Below are positions 50,681 through 59,501 of a stretch of 64,000 bases of DNA, piece after piece. Below the pieces are notes generated by a model. The model was not told the origin of the DNA. It did not search any database and saw only the letters and a list, made by a program, of their open reading frames with translations. A program made the position numbers and the translations under genes. Origin of the DNA: an uncultured Bacteroidales bacterium (GTDB lineage: Bacteria > Bacteroidota > Bacteroidia > Bacteroidales > Paludibacteraceae); the NCBI GenBank assembly GCA_900318245.1, contig ONJT01000019.1:1-64000 (forward strand), given 5' to 3'. The stretch's first letter is position 1. Each line of letters begins with the position of its first letter.

Positions 50681-51964
50681 ATGAATATAACAGCTATTAT
50701 TTATGCAGTTGCAGTATTCTTAGTAGTAATACTCCTGTTAGTGGCTATCCTGCTCATCGCCAAACGATACCTCGTTTCGTCCGGTAAAGTCAAAGTGACC
50801 ATCAACGGCGACAAAGTCTATGACGTGGCAGCAGGTGGCTCGCTCCTCAACCAACTCGGCGAAGCCGGCGTTCACCTCCCCTCTGCCTGTGGCGGTAAGG
50901 GCTCGTGCGGTCAGTGTAAGTGCCAAGTCCTCAGTGGCGGCGGCGAGATCCTGCCTACCGAGACCGTACATTTCTCCCGCAAACAGCAGAAAGAAGGCTG
51001 GCGTCTGGGTTGCCAGGTCAAAGTCAAAGAAGACATCACCATGAAGGTCGATGAGGCTGTTCTGGGTGTCAAGGAATGGGAATGCGAGGTTATCTCCAAC
51101 AAGAACGTCGCTACCTTTATCAAGGAGTTCAAAGTGCAGCTGCCTCAGGGCGAGCACATGCACTTCGAGCCGGGTTCGTACGCTCAGATCATCATCCCTG
51201 AGTACGATATCGACTACGACCGCGACATGGATAAATCGCTCATCGGTGACCTCTACCTGCCCGCTTGGCAGAAGTTCGGCCTGTTCAAACTCAAACAGAA
51301 GAACACCCAGGCTACGGTACGTGCGTACTCCATGGCTAACTACCCCGACGAGGGCGACATCATCACCCTTACCGTCCGTATCGCTACCCCGCCGTTCAAA
51401 CCCAAAGATCAGTGCCCCAACGGACCGGAGTTCATGGATGTGCCCTGCGGTATCGCTTCTACCTATATCTTCTCGCTCAAACCGGGCGACAAAGTGCGCA
51501 TGAGCGGTCCTTACGGTGAGTTCCGTCCTGTTTACGACAGCAAGAAGGAGATGATCTGGGTCGGTGGTGGTGCAGGTATGGCTCCGCTGCGTGCACAGAT
51601 CATGCACATGTTGAAGACCCGCAACTGCCGTGACCGTGAGATGCACTATTTCTACGGTGCACGTGCTATCGACGAAGTCTTCTTCCTCGACGATTTCCTC
51701 GCTCTGGAGAAGGAGTACCCCAACTTCCATTTCCACTTGGCGCTGGACCGTCCGGACCCGAAGGCGGACCAATTGGGCATCAAGTACACCCCGGGCTTCA
51801 TCGCTCCTGTCATGGGCGACACCTACCTCAAGCAGCATGACGCTCCCGAGGATGTCGAGTACTACCTCTGCGGTCCTCCTATGATGGCCAAGACGGTATT
51901 GGATCTGCTCCACTCGCTCGGCGTAGACGATGCAGATATCCGTTTCGATAACTTCGGAGGTTAA
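50681..51964 (+). CDS. nqrF: Na+-translocating NADH-quinone reductase subunit F
   Basis: A 427-residue, full-length subunit: an N-terminal membrane helix (about 5-27), a [2Fe-2S] domain with '[20 protein letters not shown]' plus a fourth Cys in 'RLGCQ', the FAD-binding 'RAYSMANYP' and the NADH-binding '[17 protein letters not shown]' and '[15 protein letters not shown]'. It accepts electrons from NADH and passes them into the Nqr complex. Shine-Dalgarno AGGAGG at 50667-50672. The gene is intact. Confidence 0.96.
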   Translation: MNITAIIYAVAVFLVVILLLVAILLIAKRYLVSSGKVKVTINGDKVYDVAAGGSLLNQLGEAGVHLPSACGGKGSCGQCKCQVLSGGGEILPTETVHFSRKQQKEGWRLGCQVKVKEDITMKVDEAVLGVKEWECEVISNKNVATFIKEFKVQLPQGEHMHFEPGSYAQIIIPEYDIDYDRDMDKSLIGDLYLPAWQKFGLFKLKQKNTQATVRAYSMANYPDEGDIITLTVRIATPPFKPKDQCPNGPEFMDVPCGIASTYIFSLKPGDKVRMSGPYGEFRPVYDSKKEMIWVGGGAGMAPLRAQIMHMLKTRNCRDREMHYFYGARAIDEVFFLDDFLALEKEYPNFHFHLALDRPDPKADQLGIKYTPGFIAPVMGDTYLKQHDAPEDVEYYLCGPPMMAKTVLDLLHSLGVDDADIRFDNFGG

Positions 51965-51965
51965 T

Positions 51966-52442
51966 ATGCGTACAGAGCAAGAACTGCAAGGAGTGACTCT
52001 CTTAGGAAACCAGCACGTGCAATACTCGGATCAGTACAATCCGGGCGTGCTGGAGACCTTCGAGAACAAACACCCCGAAAACGAATACTTAGTGACGTTC
52101 GATTGTCCGGAATTCACGACCTTGTGTCCGAAAACCGGACAACCGGACTTCGGTCACCTGTTCATCAGTTACATCCCGCGCGAGCGCATGGTGGAGAGTA
52201 AGAGCCTCAAACTGTACCTCTTCTCGTTCCGCAACCACGGCGATTTTCATGAGGATTGCGTGAACATCATCATGAAAGACCTGGTGAAGCTGATGGATCC
52301 GAAGTACCTGGAGGTGACCGGTTGGTTCATGCCCCGCGGCGGCATCAGTATCTATCCGTTTGCGAACTATGCGGATAAGGAGCATGAAGCGTTGAAGGAA
52401 CAGCGTCTGCGCGAGCAATTCAGTAAAGTGTATGAAAGATAG
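51966..52442 (+). CDS. queF: preQ0 reductase (NADPH-dependent 7-cyano-7-deazaguanine reductase)
   Basis: A 158-residue unimodular QueF with the active-site Cys in '[14 protein letters not shown]' and the substrate-binding '[16 protein letters not shown]' and '[19 protein letters not shown]'. It reduces preQ0 to preQ1 in queuosine biosynthesis. The ATG at 51966 (1 bp after the nqrF stop) has GGAGG at 51956-51960; an in-frame upstream ATG inside nqrF is rejected. Confidence 0.93.
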   Translation: MRTEQELQGVTLLGNQHVQYSDQYNPGVLETFENKHPENEYLVTFDCPEFTTLCPKTGQPDFGHLFISYIPRERMVESKSLKLYLFSFRNHGDFHEDCVNIIMKDLVKLMDPKYLEVTGWFMPRGGISIYPFANYADKEHEALKEQRLREQFSKVYER

Positions 52443-53076
52443 TCTCATTGTACTCTCCGGTGGACTCGATTCCACAACGATGTTGTACGAGTATCAGTTT
52501 CGTATCGGCATGGCGCTGTCGTTTCACTATGGCAGCAACCATAACGACAAGGAGTTGGAGTTCGCCAAACTGCATTGCGAGCGGCTCGGCATCCCACATA
52601 TGGTGATCCGGCTGCCGTTCATCAAGCAGTTTTTTAAGTCTTCGCTCTTATCCGGCGCGGATGCGATTCCTGAAGGCAACTACGACGACGAGAACATGAA
52701 ATCGACCGTGGTGCCGTTTCGAAATGGTATCATGCTATCCATCGCGGCGGGAATTGCGGAGAACAACAAACTGCAATACGTGATGCTGGCGAACCATTCC
52801 GGCGACCATACGATCTATCCCGACTGCCGGCCGGAGTTCGTGGAAGCGATGAATAACGCGATCTGTTTTGGTACGTGGAACGGCGTGCAACTGCTGACAC
52901 CTTACACGCATCTCACGAAAGCGGAGATCGTGCGGCATGGCATGAAGTTGGGCATCAACTACGACGAGACATGGAGTTGCTACAAAGGTGGCGACAAGCC
53001 ATGCGGCGTATGCGGAACGTGCAGAGAGCGGGAAGAAGCGCTGCGGGACGCCGGCTACTATGATCAAAATCCCTGA
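52432..53076 (+). CDS. queC: 7-cyano-7-deazaguanine synthase
   Basis: A 214-residue PP-loop ATPase: '[14 protein letters not shown]' (ATP pyrophosphate loop), '[18 protein letters not shown]', '[16 protein letters not shown]' and the Zn-binding cysteines in '[16 protein letters not shown]'. It converts CDG to preQ0. It overlaps queF by 11 bp. A TACTGATT mini-repeat (53077-53104) separates it from queD. Confidence 0.95.
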   Translation: MKDSLIVLSGGLDSTTMLYEYQFRIGMALSFHYGSNHNDKELEFAKLHCERLGIPHMVIRLPFIKQFFKSSLLSGADAIPEGNYDDENMKSTVVPFRNGIMLSIAAGIAENNKLQYVMLANHSGDHTIYPDCRPEFVEAMNNAICFGTWNGVQLLTPYTHLTKAEIVRHGMKLGINYDETWSCYKGGDKPCGVCGTCREREEALRDAGYYDQNP

Positions 53077-53105
53077 ATACTGATTACTGATTACTGAATA
53101 CTTTC

Positions 53106-53438
53106 ATGTACTACGTACAAAAGACGATAGAGATCTCGGCGGCGCATAACCTGATGCTGTCGTACGAGAGTAAATGTGAGCACCTGCACGGTCATAACTG
53201 GATCATCGTGGTCTATTGCCGCGCGAAAGAGTTGAACCAGGACGGCATGGTGACGGACTTCACGCATATCAAACGCGTCGTGAAGGACACCTTTGACCAC
53301 AAGTATATCAACGAGATCCTCGACGTTAATCCGTCGGCGGAGAATATCGCCCGCTGGATCTGCGACCATGTGGAGAACTGCTACAAGGTGAGCGTGCAGG
53401 AGAGCGAAGGGAATGTCGCGATTTATGAGAGGGACTAG
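53106..53438 (+). CDS. queD: 6-carboxy-5,6,7,8-tetrahydropterin synthase
   Basis: A 110-residue PTPS-fold enzyme: zinc histidines in 'ISAAHNL' and 'HLHGHNW', the catalytic Cys in 'SKCEHLHGH', and the conserved 'MVTDFTHIKRVVKDTFDHKY' and 'NPSAENIARWI'. It makes CPH4 from dihydroneopterin triphosphate. The folE-type GTP cyclohydrolase that supplies its substrate is not in the window. Confidence 0.94.
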   Translation: MYYVQKTIEISAAHNLMLSYESKCEHLHGHNWIIVVYCRAKELNQDGMVTDFTHIKRVVKDTFDHKYINEILDVNPSAENIARWICDHVENCYKVSVQESEGNVAIYERD

Positions 53439-53466
53439 GACAACCTAAGTCTACATAGGACTACCT

Positions 53467-54123
53467 ATGGCTTATAAGGTTAACGAAATATTCTACACGT
53501 TGCAAGGCGAGGGTGCGCATATGGGTATCCCCGCTGTTTTTGTTCGGTTTAGCGGTTGTAACCTTCGTTGCCCGTGGTGCGACACGGAGTTTTCGGAGTC
53601 GACGCCGATGAGTGCCGAAGAGATCGTAGCCGAAGTACAAGACCTGTATGACATCCCCAACGAGCGCCGTAAGATGGTGGTGCTCACCGGCGGCGAACCG
53701 AGTCTGCAAGTAGACAAAACGCTTCTGGATGCGCTTCACGCCGCAGGATTCTATATCTGCATCGAGACGAATGGCACGCGTTCCCTACCCGATGGCATCG
53801 ATTGGATCACCTGTAGTCCGAAAGCCGGAGAGTCTCCGGAGACGCTTAGCCATGCGGTTGAGCGGCTCGCGCTGAAGAAAGTGAATGAAGTGAAGGTGGT
53901 GTTCACGGGCACGTATGATCCGGAGGTATGGCGCGGGCAGTTGGAAGCCGAGCATTGGATGCTGCAACCGCTGCGGTATAACGGCGAATGGTTGATGCAG
54001 AGCGGGATTGACGAATGGGAAGACGACCGAAACGACAACTTGCCGGAGACCGTGCGATATATACTATCGCATCCGTTCTGGCGACTCAGCGTTCAGATAC
54101 ATAAAATAGCGGGGCTACGATAG
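53467..54123 (+). CDS. queE: 7-carboxy-7-deazaguanine synthase (radical SAM)
   Basis: A 218-residue radical-SAM enzyme with the cluster motif CX3CX2C in 'SGCNLRCPWCDTEFSES', the N-terminal 'EIFYTLQGEGAHMG' and 'MVVLTGGEPSLQVDKTLL'. It rearranges CPH4 to CDG. With queF, queC and queD it completes the preQ1 set except for GTP cyclohydrolase. The stop codon (54121-54123) lies inside the terminator hairpin that separates the operon from nadC. Confidence 0.94.
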   Translation: MAYKVNEIFYTLQGEGAHMGIPAVFVRFSGCNLRCPWCDTEFSESTPMSAEEIVAEVQDLYDIPNERRKMVVLTGGEPSLQVDKTLLDALHAAGFYICIETNGTRSLPDGIDWITCSPKAGESPETLSHAVERLALKKVNEVKVVFTGTYDPEVWRGQLEAEHWMLQPLRYNGEWLMQSGIDEWEDDRNDNLPETVRYILSHPFWRLSVQIHKIAGLR

Positions 54124-54135
54124 CTCCGCTATTTT
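54103..54135. terminator. Bidirectional terminator between queE and nadC
   Basis: AAAATAGCGG pairs with CCGCTATTTT, extended by an inner GCTA/TAGC. A/T tracts on both ends let it work for queE (plus) and nadC (minus). It contains the queE stop codon. Confidence 0.9.
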
Positions 54136-54162
54136 GGTGTATGGTGTATAGTGTACAGTGTA
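54136..54162. repeat. GTGTATG-type mini-repeat at the nadC 3' end
   Basis: GGTGTATGGTGTATAGTGT and ACAGTGTATT form about four imperfect copies of GTGTA(T/C)(G/A) between the terminator and the nadC stop. Confidence 0.6.
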
Positions 54163-55029
54163 TTACTTCACGGCCTTAAAGGACATGTCGAGGCTCTTGT
54201 AACTGTGTGTCAGCGCTCCGACGGAGACGAAGTCCACGCCTTGCAGCGCATAGTCGCGGATGGTATCAATGGTGATGCCACCGGAGGACTCAATCTCCAT
54301 ATGACGACCGGCTTTCTTCTCCCATGCACGAATGAGATCCACCGCCTCTTTCGTCTTCGCGGGCGTGAAGTTATCGAGCATGATACGATCGGGGATATTG
54401 GTTGCGAGCGCCTCGTTGATCTCATCGAAATTGCGCACCTCGATCTCGATCTTCAGGTTCTTTCCCTTTTCCTTACAATAATCGCGTGCACGCGTGAGCG
54501 CGTTAGTGATGCCTCCGGCGAAGTCCACATGGTTGTCCTTGAGCAGGATCATATCGAACAGACCGATACGGTGGTTCATACCGCCTCCGAGCGCTACGGC
54601 TTCTTTCTCCAGATAACGGAGTCCCGGCGTAGTCTTACGCGTATCAAGCACATGACAACCCGTGTCAGAAATCAGGCGCTGGTACTTGTCGGCAGTGGTC
54701 GCTACACCCGACATACGCTGCATGATATTAAGCATCGTGCGCTCGATCTGCAACAAGCTTAACTCTTTGCCATAGACCTTGAACGCGATGTCTCCCGGTT
54801 TCACGTGGTCACCGTCATGCAGGAACTGCTCAAAGCGACACTCGGGATCGAAATAGTTGATGATCTCTTTCGCCACCTCGACACCGGCGAGCACACCCGT
54901 GTCCTTGATGATGAGTTGCTGACAACCCATCTGCGTAGGCGGAATACAACTGAGCGAGGTATGGTCGCCATCGCGAATATCCTCTTCAAACCAGATAGCA
55001 ATAAGCTTGCGAAGTTCTTGTTTTTCCAT
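54163..55029 (-). CDS. nadC: Nicotinate-nucleotide pyrophosphorylase (carboxylating)
   Basis: A 288-residue quinolinate phosphoribosyltransferase: 'EEDIRDGDHTSLSC' near the start, 'ERTMLNIMQRMSGVATTA', 'DTRKTTPGLRYLEKEAVALGG', 'MNHRIGLFDMILLKDNH' and 'ESSGGITIDTIRDYALQGVD'. It turns quinolinate plus PRPP into nicotinate mononucleotide in NAD synthesis. The promoter at 55050-55081 is 20 bp upstream, divergent from the gene at 55102. Confidence 0.94.
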   Translation of the reverse strand: MEKQELRKLIAIWFEEDIRDGDHTSLSCIPPTQMGCQQLIIKDTGVLAGVEVAKEIINYFDPECRFEQFLHDGDHVKPGDIAFKVYGKELSLLQIERTMLNIMQRMSGVATTADKYQRLISDTGCHVLDTRKTTPGLRYLEKEAVALGGGMNHRIGLFDMILLKDNHVDFAGGITNALTRARDYCKEKGKNLKIEIEVRNFDEINEALATNIPDRIMLDNFTPAKTKEAVDLIRAWEKKAGRHMEIESSGGITIDTIRDYALQGVDFVSVGALTHSYKSLDMSFKAVK

Positions 55030-55049
55030 AATTTTTAAGTTTTACGCTG

Positions 55050-55081
55050 CAAAAGTAGTAAAAAATTTGCATATATGCAAA
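55050..55081 (-). promoter_or_regulatory. Promoter of nadC, overlapping the divergent promoter
   Basis: Minus-strand TTTG (55078-55081), 20 bp, TACTTTTG (55050-55057). Its -33 region is shared with the plus-strand promoter. Confidence 0.85.
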
Positions 55082-55097
55082 AAAAAGTATAAATTTG
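55066..55097 (+). promoter_or_regulatory. Promoter of the outer-membrane protein gene, overlapping the nadC promoter
   Basis: TTTG (55066-55069), 20 bp, TAAATTTG (55090-55097). Positions 55066-55081 form a perfect 16-bp palindrome, TTTGCATATATGCAAA, carrying both -33 elements. Confidence 0.85.
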
Positions 55098-55101
55098 CAG
55101 C

Positions 55102-55758
55102 GTGAAAGCAAAGTTTTTCGTCATAGGGTTGCTGTGTCTGTGCTCGTTGAGCCTGTTCGCGGAGGACAAATATGCCTATATGACGCAGCATAACGAGTTG
55201 CGCGTCGGATGGGGCGACCAGCTGTTCGAGAGCCTCGTTTGGCACAACCCGACGGCTATCACGACGACGATGCCGGAGAGTTATCGGCAGACCTATCACG
55301 AGAACTACCACCACGACCAACACGTGTGGATCGAGTACCAATGGCGCTTCAAGCACTGGTTCTCCTTCGGCGCGATGGTCGATTGGAGCGATGTGCGTTG
55401 GGACAATGTGACGCGCAACGGCCGCGGTGTGGAAGTGGCCCGTGAAGGCGGACATTGGTTCTATAACCTCGTGTTCATGCCTACTATCCGCTTCACCTAT
55501 CTCCATCATCCGAACGTGAACCTCTACTCGGGTCTGGGTCTCGGAATGGATATCAACGGCGGTTCAGAGATGGACGGCTGGGGACGAAAGACGGTCGTTG
55601 GTGCGGCCGTTCAGTTCACGGTCATCGGTCTGAGCGCCAACTACGAGCGCTGGTTCTGGTTCGCCGACTTCGGCGGCCTGTACGCCCTGCGCAACGGTAA
55701 CACGATTTTTATGACTTCATCCAAAATAATCAGTGCAGGATTCGGTGCAAGGTTCTAG
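55102..55758 (+). CDS. Outer-membrane beta-barrel protein of unknown function
   Basis: A 218-residue protein with a signal peptide (about 1-20, 'LCLCSLSLFAEDKYAYM'). Alternating beta strands follow ('QHVWIEYQWRFKHWFSFGAM', 'GHWFYNLVFMPTIRF', 'NLYSGLGLGMDING') and the protein ends in 'GFGARF', as outer-membrane barrels do. The start is GTG at 55102, because the signal peptide begins there and no ATG is in frame before residue 27. The GTG lies only 4 bp after the -7 element, so the transcript is probably leaderless or nearly so. Confidence 0.78.
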   Translation: MKAKFFVIGLLCLCSLSLFAEDKYAYMTQHNELRVGWGDQLFESLVWHNPTAITTTMPESYRQTYHENYHHDQHVWIEYQWRFKHWFSFGAMVDWSDVRWDNVTRNGRGVEVAREGGHWFYNLVFMPTIRFTYLHHPNVNLYSGLGLGMDINGGSEMDGWGRKTVVGAAVQFTVIGLSANYERWFWFADFGGLYALRNGNTIFMTSSKIISAGFGARF

Positions 55759-55782
55759 GTGCTTCGCACGTTAAACAGTTAA

Positions 55783-57156
55783 ATGGTTAAAGGGTTAAAA
55801 ATAGGATTTCTAATCGCCGCTTTGGCTTTGACGGCTTGTCAGTTTCGGCCGGATGAAAGTGTGGATTTCAGCGACCTGCAAGGCGCGCCGGATCTCGCTT
55901 TCCGCGTGATCGGGCAACATGAGGTGAACCTCAACGACGGAGTTCCGATGAACTGCTACCTGCCCGGCGGCGAACGAGTGGTGGATTTCGTAGCAGAGGA
56001 GTCGGAGTATTCGGAGGAATCCGAGTATTCGGAAGATTCGGAGGGTTCGAAGAATCCAAACAAGGCGCCGAAGACGACCAGCACGACGGCCGCCGATATC
56101 ATGCAGTCGCTACTCAAATACCACGACCAGAACAAAGTGATTGAAGTCGTAGGTACCTACCCGAGCATCAACACCAAGTGGGATACCGTCACCCTGAGCG
56201 GAAAGGTCATCCTGCCTCGCGGACGCAGGCCCAAACGCCTCATCCTCGTGAGCCATTATACCGTTTGCTCGAACTCCGAAGCACCGAGTAACTGCTTCTC
56301 GCTCGAAGGTATGCTGGCGCCGATGGGTTATGGTCTGATCATCCCCGATTATATGGGTTATGGTGTGACCGTCAATGAGGTTCATCCCTACCTCGTCATG
56401 GACCTCACCGCGCGTAATGTACTTGATATGTACCATGCCGTTAAACCATGGCTGGAGGCCGTAGGCATGAGTCCCGAAGAGCCCGAAATTATCCTCATGG
56501 GATATAGTCAAGGGGGCGCGAATACTATGGCAGTAGAGCGACTCATTGAGACGGAGTATTACGCAGACGAGAACCCGAAGCAGGTAAAAATTCACCGTGT
56601 CTTTGCGGGTGGTGGTCCGTATGACGTGAAAGCCACCTATGAGCAGTTTGTCAACACCGACTTGGCTAACTATCCTGTCGGCGTACCCCTTGTCGTACAG
56701 GGTATGATTCTCGGCAACAGTCTCAATATCAAAATGGAAGATCTGGTGAGACCGCGTATCAGCGACCATATTGACGAGTGGATCAACAGCAAGAAATATA
56801 CGACCTCGCAGATCAATCAGTTCATCGGCACGAAAGTGACGCATGAAATTCTTACCGAAGAAGCGATGGATCAGCGTTCATGGAAAGTATCGGAACTTCA
56901 GAAAGCCATGATCGAGAACTCCATCGTCTCGTTCTCTTGGATGCCGGAAGCCTCCGTATATATCGCCCACTCCATGGATGACGAGACGGTATCCTTCCAG
57001 AATGCCGTCAACGCGAAAGCCCGGTGGGCAGCGTCCAATATCACCTATAACTTCGGCCATTACGGCGGACATGTGATGACTTGCCTGCGCTTCATCTATT
57101 CCGTACAATCCCTCTTGGAACAAGAGGAAAAAGAAAGGAGAGAGTATGAGGAATAA
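55783..57156 (+). CDS. Lipoprotein with alpha/beta-hydrolase (secretory lipase-like) domain
   Basis: A 457-residue lipoprotein (lipobox 'LTACQF', Cys about 19) with a lipase-like alpha/beta hydrolase fold: 'LILVSHYTVCSNSEAPSNCF', 'YGLIIPDYMGYG', nucleophile 'ILMGYSQGGANTM', a late Asp in 'HSMDDETVSF' and His in 'GHYGGHVMTC'. It resembles secretory lipases or feruloyl/acyl esterases. A repeat region (about residues 70-95, 'EESEYSEESEYSEDSEG') and the start 'MVKGLKIGF' are encoded by GTTAAA- and GGAGTATTC-type repeats. It overlaps the next gene by 11 bp. Confidence 0.78.
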   Translation: MVKGLKIGFLIAALALTACQFRPDESVDFSDLQGAPDLAFRVIGQHEVNLNDGVPMNCYLPGGERVVDFVAEESEYSEESEYSEDSEGSKNPNKAPKTTSTTAADIMQSLLKYHDQNKVIEVVGTYPSINTKWDTVTLSGKVILPRGRRPKRLILVSHYTVCSNSEAPSNCFSLEGMLAPMGYGLIIPDYMGYGVTVNEVHPYLVMDLTARNVLDMYHAVKPWLEAVGMSPEEPEIILMGYSQGGANTMAVERLIETEYYADENPKQVKIHRVFAGGGPYDVKATYEQFVNTDLANYPVGVPLVVQGMILGNSLNIKMEDLVRPRISDHIDEWINSKKYTTSQINQFIGTKVTHEILTEEAMDQRSWKVSELQKAMIENSIVSFSWMPEASVYIAHSMDDETVSFQNAVNAKARWAASNITYNFGHYGGHVMTCLRFIYSVQSLLEQEEKERREYEE

Positions 57157-58069
57157 AGGCGAAAGGTTAAAGGTGAAAGGCGAAAGGATTTTGCTCTTCC
57201 TTTCAATTTTCATTTTTCAATTTTCAATTTCTTCCTGTAACCCCGAAGCACCGTGGGTGGTTGACGATGTGACGATAGAGATGAGTGCACAGAACGTCTC
57301 CGCGGGATTCATCGAGTATAATTTCCATCCGAACAAAGATGCGTATTACCTCATCTCTTGTATGCCGGCAAACGAACTGGTCGATCCTTTCAACCATTCC
57401 AAGCAATTCATGATTCTGGCACTCGACTCCGCCAACACCGCCTATATCCAATGGAGGAACGGGCTACTCAGAGAGGGTGAGTTTAATATCGCGCCCTTCG
57501 CGAGCCATTGCCTCCAATACGGTCCTATCACGCATTTCTTTACGAACCTGACGCCCGACACCGACTACTGGGTCTTTGCCTTTGTGGTCAATCCCGAGAC
57601 ACTCAAACCCGTCGGAAAACTGTTCATCGAAACCGTGAAGACCACCGCCGAGAGTATCATGGACGTGCATTTCGATTACCGCGTACGCGGCATATGGGAT
57701 TACATATATCCGCTTGATCCGGACGATAAGATCAACAGCAAACTGCCCTACCTCGCCTCTACAGTGGACAGTCTCAACCTCGCAGAAATATGGGGTGGCA
57801 TCACACCCGAAGACTATTTCAATGACCTCTTCACCACCATCTCCGTAAGCCCTGACGAGTCCATTCACTATGGCGTCACGGTGGTCAAGAACGACGGTAG
57901 CGGAACGAGTATACCCTTCGAAGTCAATCATACCTACTACACCGCCATCGTCAGCTATGACGGTTTCATGGGCAATAATGTCATCTATAAGTTCACCTGG
58001 ACGGGAGACAACTACGAGGCCTATTTCACGGATGAAGATAACATTGCTATTTACAGGGAAGACGAGTGA
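57146..58069 (+). CDS. Lipoprotein of unknown function
   Basis: A 307-residue lipoprotein: a long basic N-region written by a GGCGAAAGG/TTAAAGG mini-repeat ('MRNKGERLKVKGERILLF'), a hydrophobic core ('FIFQFSISSC') and lipobox Cys at about 31, then a fibronectin/Ig-like fold with 'LTPDTDYWVFAFVVNPET' and 'DVHFDYRVRGIWDYI'. No family recognised. It overlaps the lipase-like gene by 11 bp and rlmH by 38 bp. Confidence 0.7.
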   Translation: MRNKGERLKVKGERILLFLSIFIFQFSISSCNPEAPWVVDDVTIEMSAQNVSAGFIEYNFHPNKDAYYLISCMPANELVDPFNHSKQFMILALDSANTAYIQWRNGLLREGEFNIAPFASHCLQYGPITHFFTNLTPDTDYWVFAFVVNPETLKPVGKLFIETVKTTAESIMDVHFDYRVRGIWDYIYPLDPDDKINSKLPYLASTVDSLNLAEIWGGITPEDYFNDLFTTISVSPDESIHYGVTVVKNDGSGTSIPFEVNHTYYTAIVSYDGFMGNNVIYKFTWTGDNYEAYFTDEDNIAIYREDE

Positions 58070-58502
58070 CGCGCGTCTGAGTTCCCTCATCGATGAATAC
58101 CAACAGCGCTTGCGGCACTATGTGCCGTTTGAACTCGTCGTGCTGCCGGATCTTAAGAACGCCAAGTCCCTGACCGAGGACCAGATAAAAACCGCCGAAG
58201 GCAACCTCATTCTGCAAGCCCTCACGCCCGCCATGGATGTCATTCTGCTGGACGAACACGGCCGCGAGTTCCGCTCGATTGAGTTCGCCGATTACCTCCA
58301 GAAGAAGATGTCGTCGGGCAAAGACATGATGCTCGTCATCGGCGGCCCCTACGGTTTCAGCGACGCCGTCTATCAGCGCGCCAACGGCAAACTGTCTTTC
58401 TCCCAAATGACTTTCTCCCACCAGATGATACGAATAATGGCCATCGAGCAGATCTACCGCGCAATGACCATTCTCCGGGGTGAACCCTATCACCATGAGT
58501 GA
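58032..58502 (+). CDS. rlmH: 23S rRNA (pseudouridine1915-N3)-methyltransferase
   Basis: A 156-residue SPOUT methyltransferase with 'VILLDEHGREFRS', the SAM-binding trefoil-knot loop 'LVIGGPYGFSDAVYQRAN', and the RlmH C-terminal signature 'TFSHQMIRIMAIEQIYRAMT' followed by 'GEPYHHE'. It methylates pseudouridine 1915 in helix 69 of 23S rRNA. The ATG at 58032 lies inside the previous gene; longer upstream extensions are rejected. The convergent peptidase stop follows with no gap. Confidence 0.93.
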   Translation: MKITLLFTGKTSDARLSSLIDEYQQRLRHYVPFELVVLPDLKNAKSLTEDQIKTAEGNLILQALTPAMDVILLDEHGREFRSIEFADYLQKKMSSGKDMMLVIGGPYGFSDAVYQRANGKLSFSQMTFSHQMIRIMAIEQIYRAMTILRGEPYHHE

Positions 58503-59501
58503 TTACCTCACTCGTATCTTCTGTCCTATTCGGATCACAGAACTCTCCCTGATCTTATTGAGTTGGCATAGTTTCTTCACGGTCGTGCCGTATTTCTTCG
58601 CGATACCGCTCAGCGTGTCGCCGCTGCGCACGGTATGGTACTTCCTCGCCGCGGCCGCTGCACGCGCCTGCTTCATGGCTTTGATGCCGATTACGTACTC
58701 ATCCGGGTACTTCAACTGACCCGTACCGAAATTGATCACGCCCGCCGGATCCATCGCTTCGCCTAAATAACGAATCTCGAAATGCAGGTGACTACCGGTC
58801 GAACGACCTGTGTTGCCGCCCAAGCCCAGCACATATCCGCTCGGAACCATCTCATATTCATCCACCATCGGACGACTCAAGTGACCATAAACGGTCTCCA
58901 AACCGTTGGGGTGACGAACGACCACGAAATATCCGTATCCGCGCGGATCCCATCCGACGATACGCACCTGTCCCGGCCAAGCCGAACGAATCGAATCGCC
59001 CACCTGTACTTTCAGGTCCGTACCCTTGTGCATGCGGTTGCGACGCCAACCATACGGGCTGGTGATGTAACCCGGATGCGGCAGCGTAAAGCCCGCCATC
59101 GACACGCGCACATCGTCCTTCAGGCTATCGAACATCGTCCCATACGGGTTCACGCGCTCGTCCGTCCATATAAAACGATAAACCGTGTCAGCCGGGTGAT
59201 GGTTAATAAGGTTCGTATCCAACATGAACTGCGGCGCCAAACGATAGACTACATCTCCGTCCTTCGTACGAACGATGATCTTCTGCGGCAGCAACTCCAT
59301 CTCACAACCCAGAATCAAGGTATCGTGCGAGAACAAGCCCGCCAGACATTCCGGCAACTCACTAGATCGTACGTCCAACGAATCCAGATCCTCTAACTCC
59401 GCACCTTCGCTATCCACGAAAGCCGTGTCAACAGGCTCCTGCGCGCTTAATGGAAGCACAAGCAGTGCCAGCAGAAGCCACACAGATGTAATACGAGACA
59501 T
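58503..59501 (-). CDS. M23-family metallopeptidase with LysM domain
   Basis: A 332-residue secreted peptidase: a signal peptide (about 1-20, '[12 protein letters not shown]'), an N-terminal linker, an M23 (lysostaphin-type) domain with '[13 protein letters not shown]' and '[10 protein letters not shown]' carrying the zinc His/Asp and His-x-His, and a C-terminal LysM ('[19 protein letters not shown]'). It cuts peptidoglycan cross-bridges in the periplasm, often in division or envelope remodelling. The ATG at 59499-59501 is used; it overlaps the EF-hand gene by 55 bp. Confidence 0.9.
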   Translation of the reverse strand: MSRITSVWLLLALLVLPLSAQEPVDTAFVDSEGAELEDLDSLDVRSSELPECLAGLFSHDTLILGCEMELLPQKIIVRTKDGDVVYRLAPQFMLDTNLINHHPADTVYRFIWTDERVNPYGTMFDSLKDDVRVSMAGFTLPHPGYITSPYGWRRNRMHKGTDLKVQVGDSIRSAWPGQVRIVGWDPRGYGYFVVVRHPNGLETVYGHLSRPMVDEYEMVPSGYVLGLGGNTGRSTGSHLHFEIRYLGEAMDPAGVINFGTGQLKYPDEYVIGIKAMKQARAAAAARKYHTVRSGDTLSGIAKKYGTTVKKLCQLNKIRESSVIRIGQKIRVR

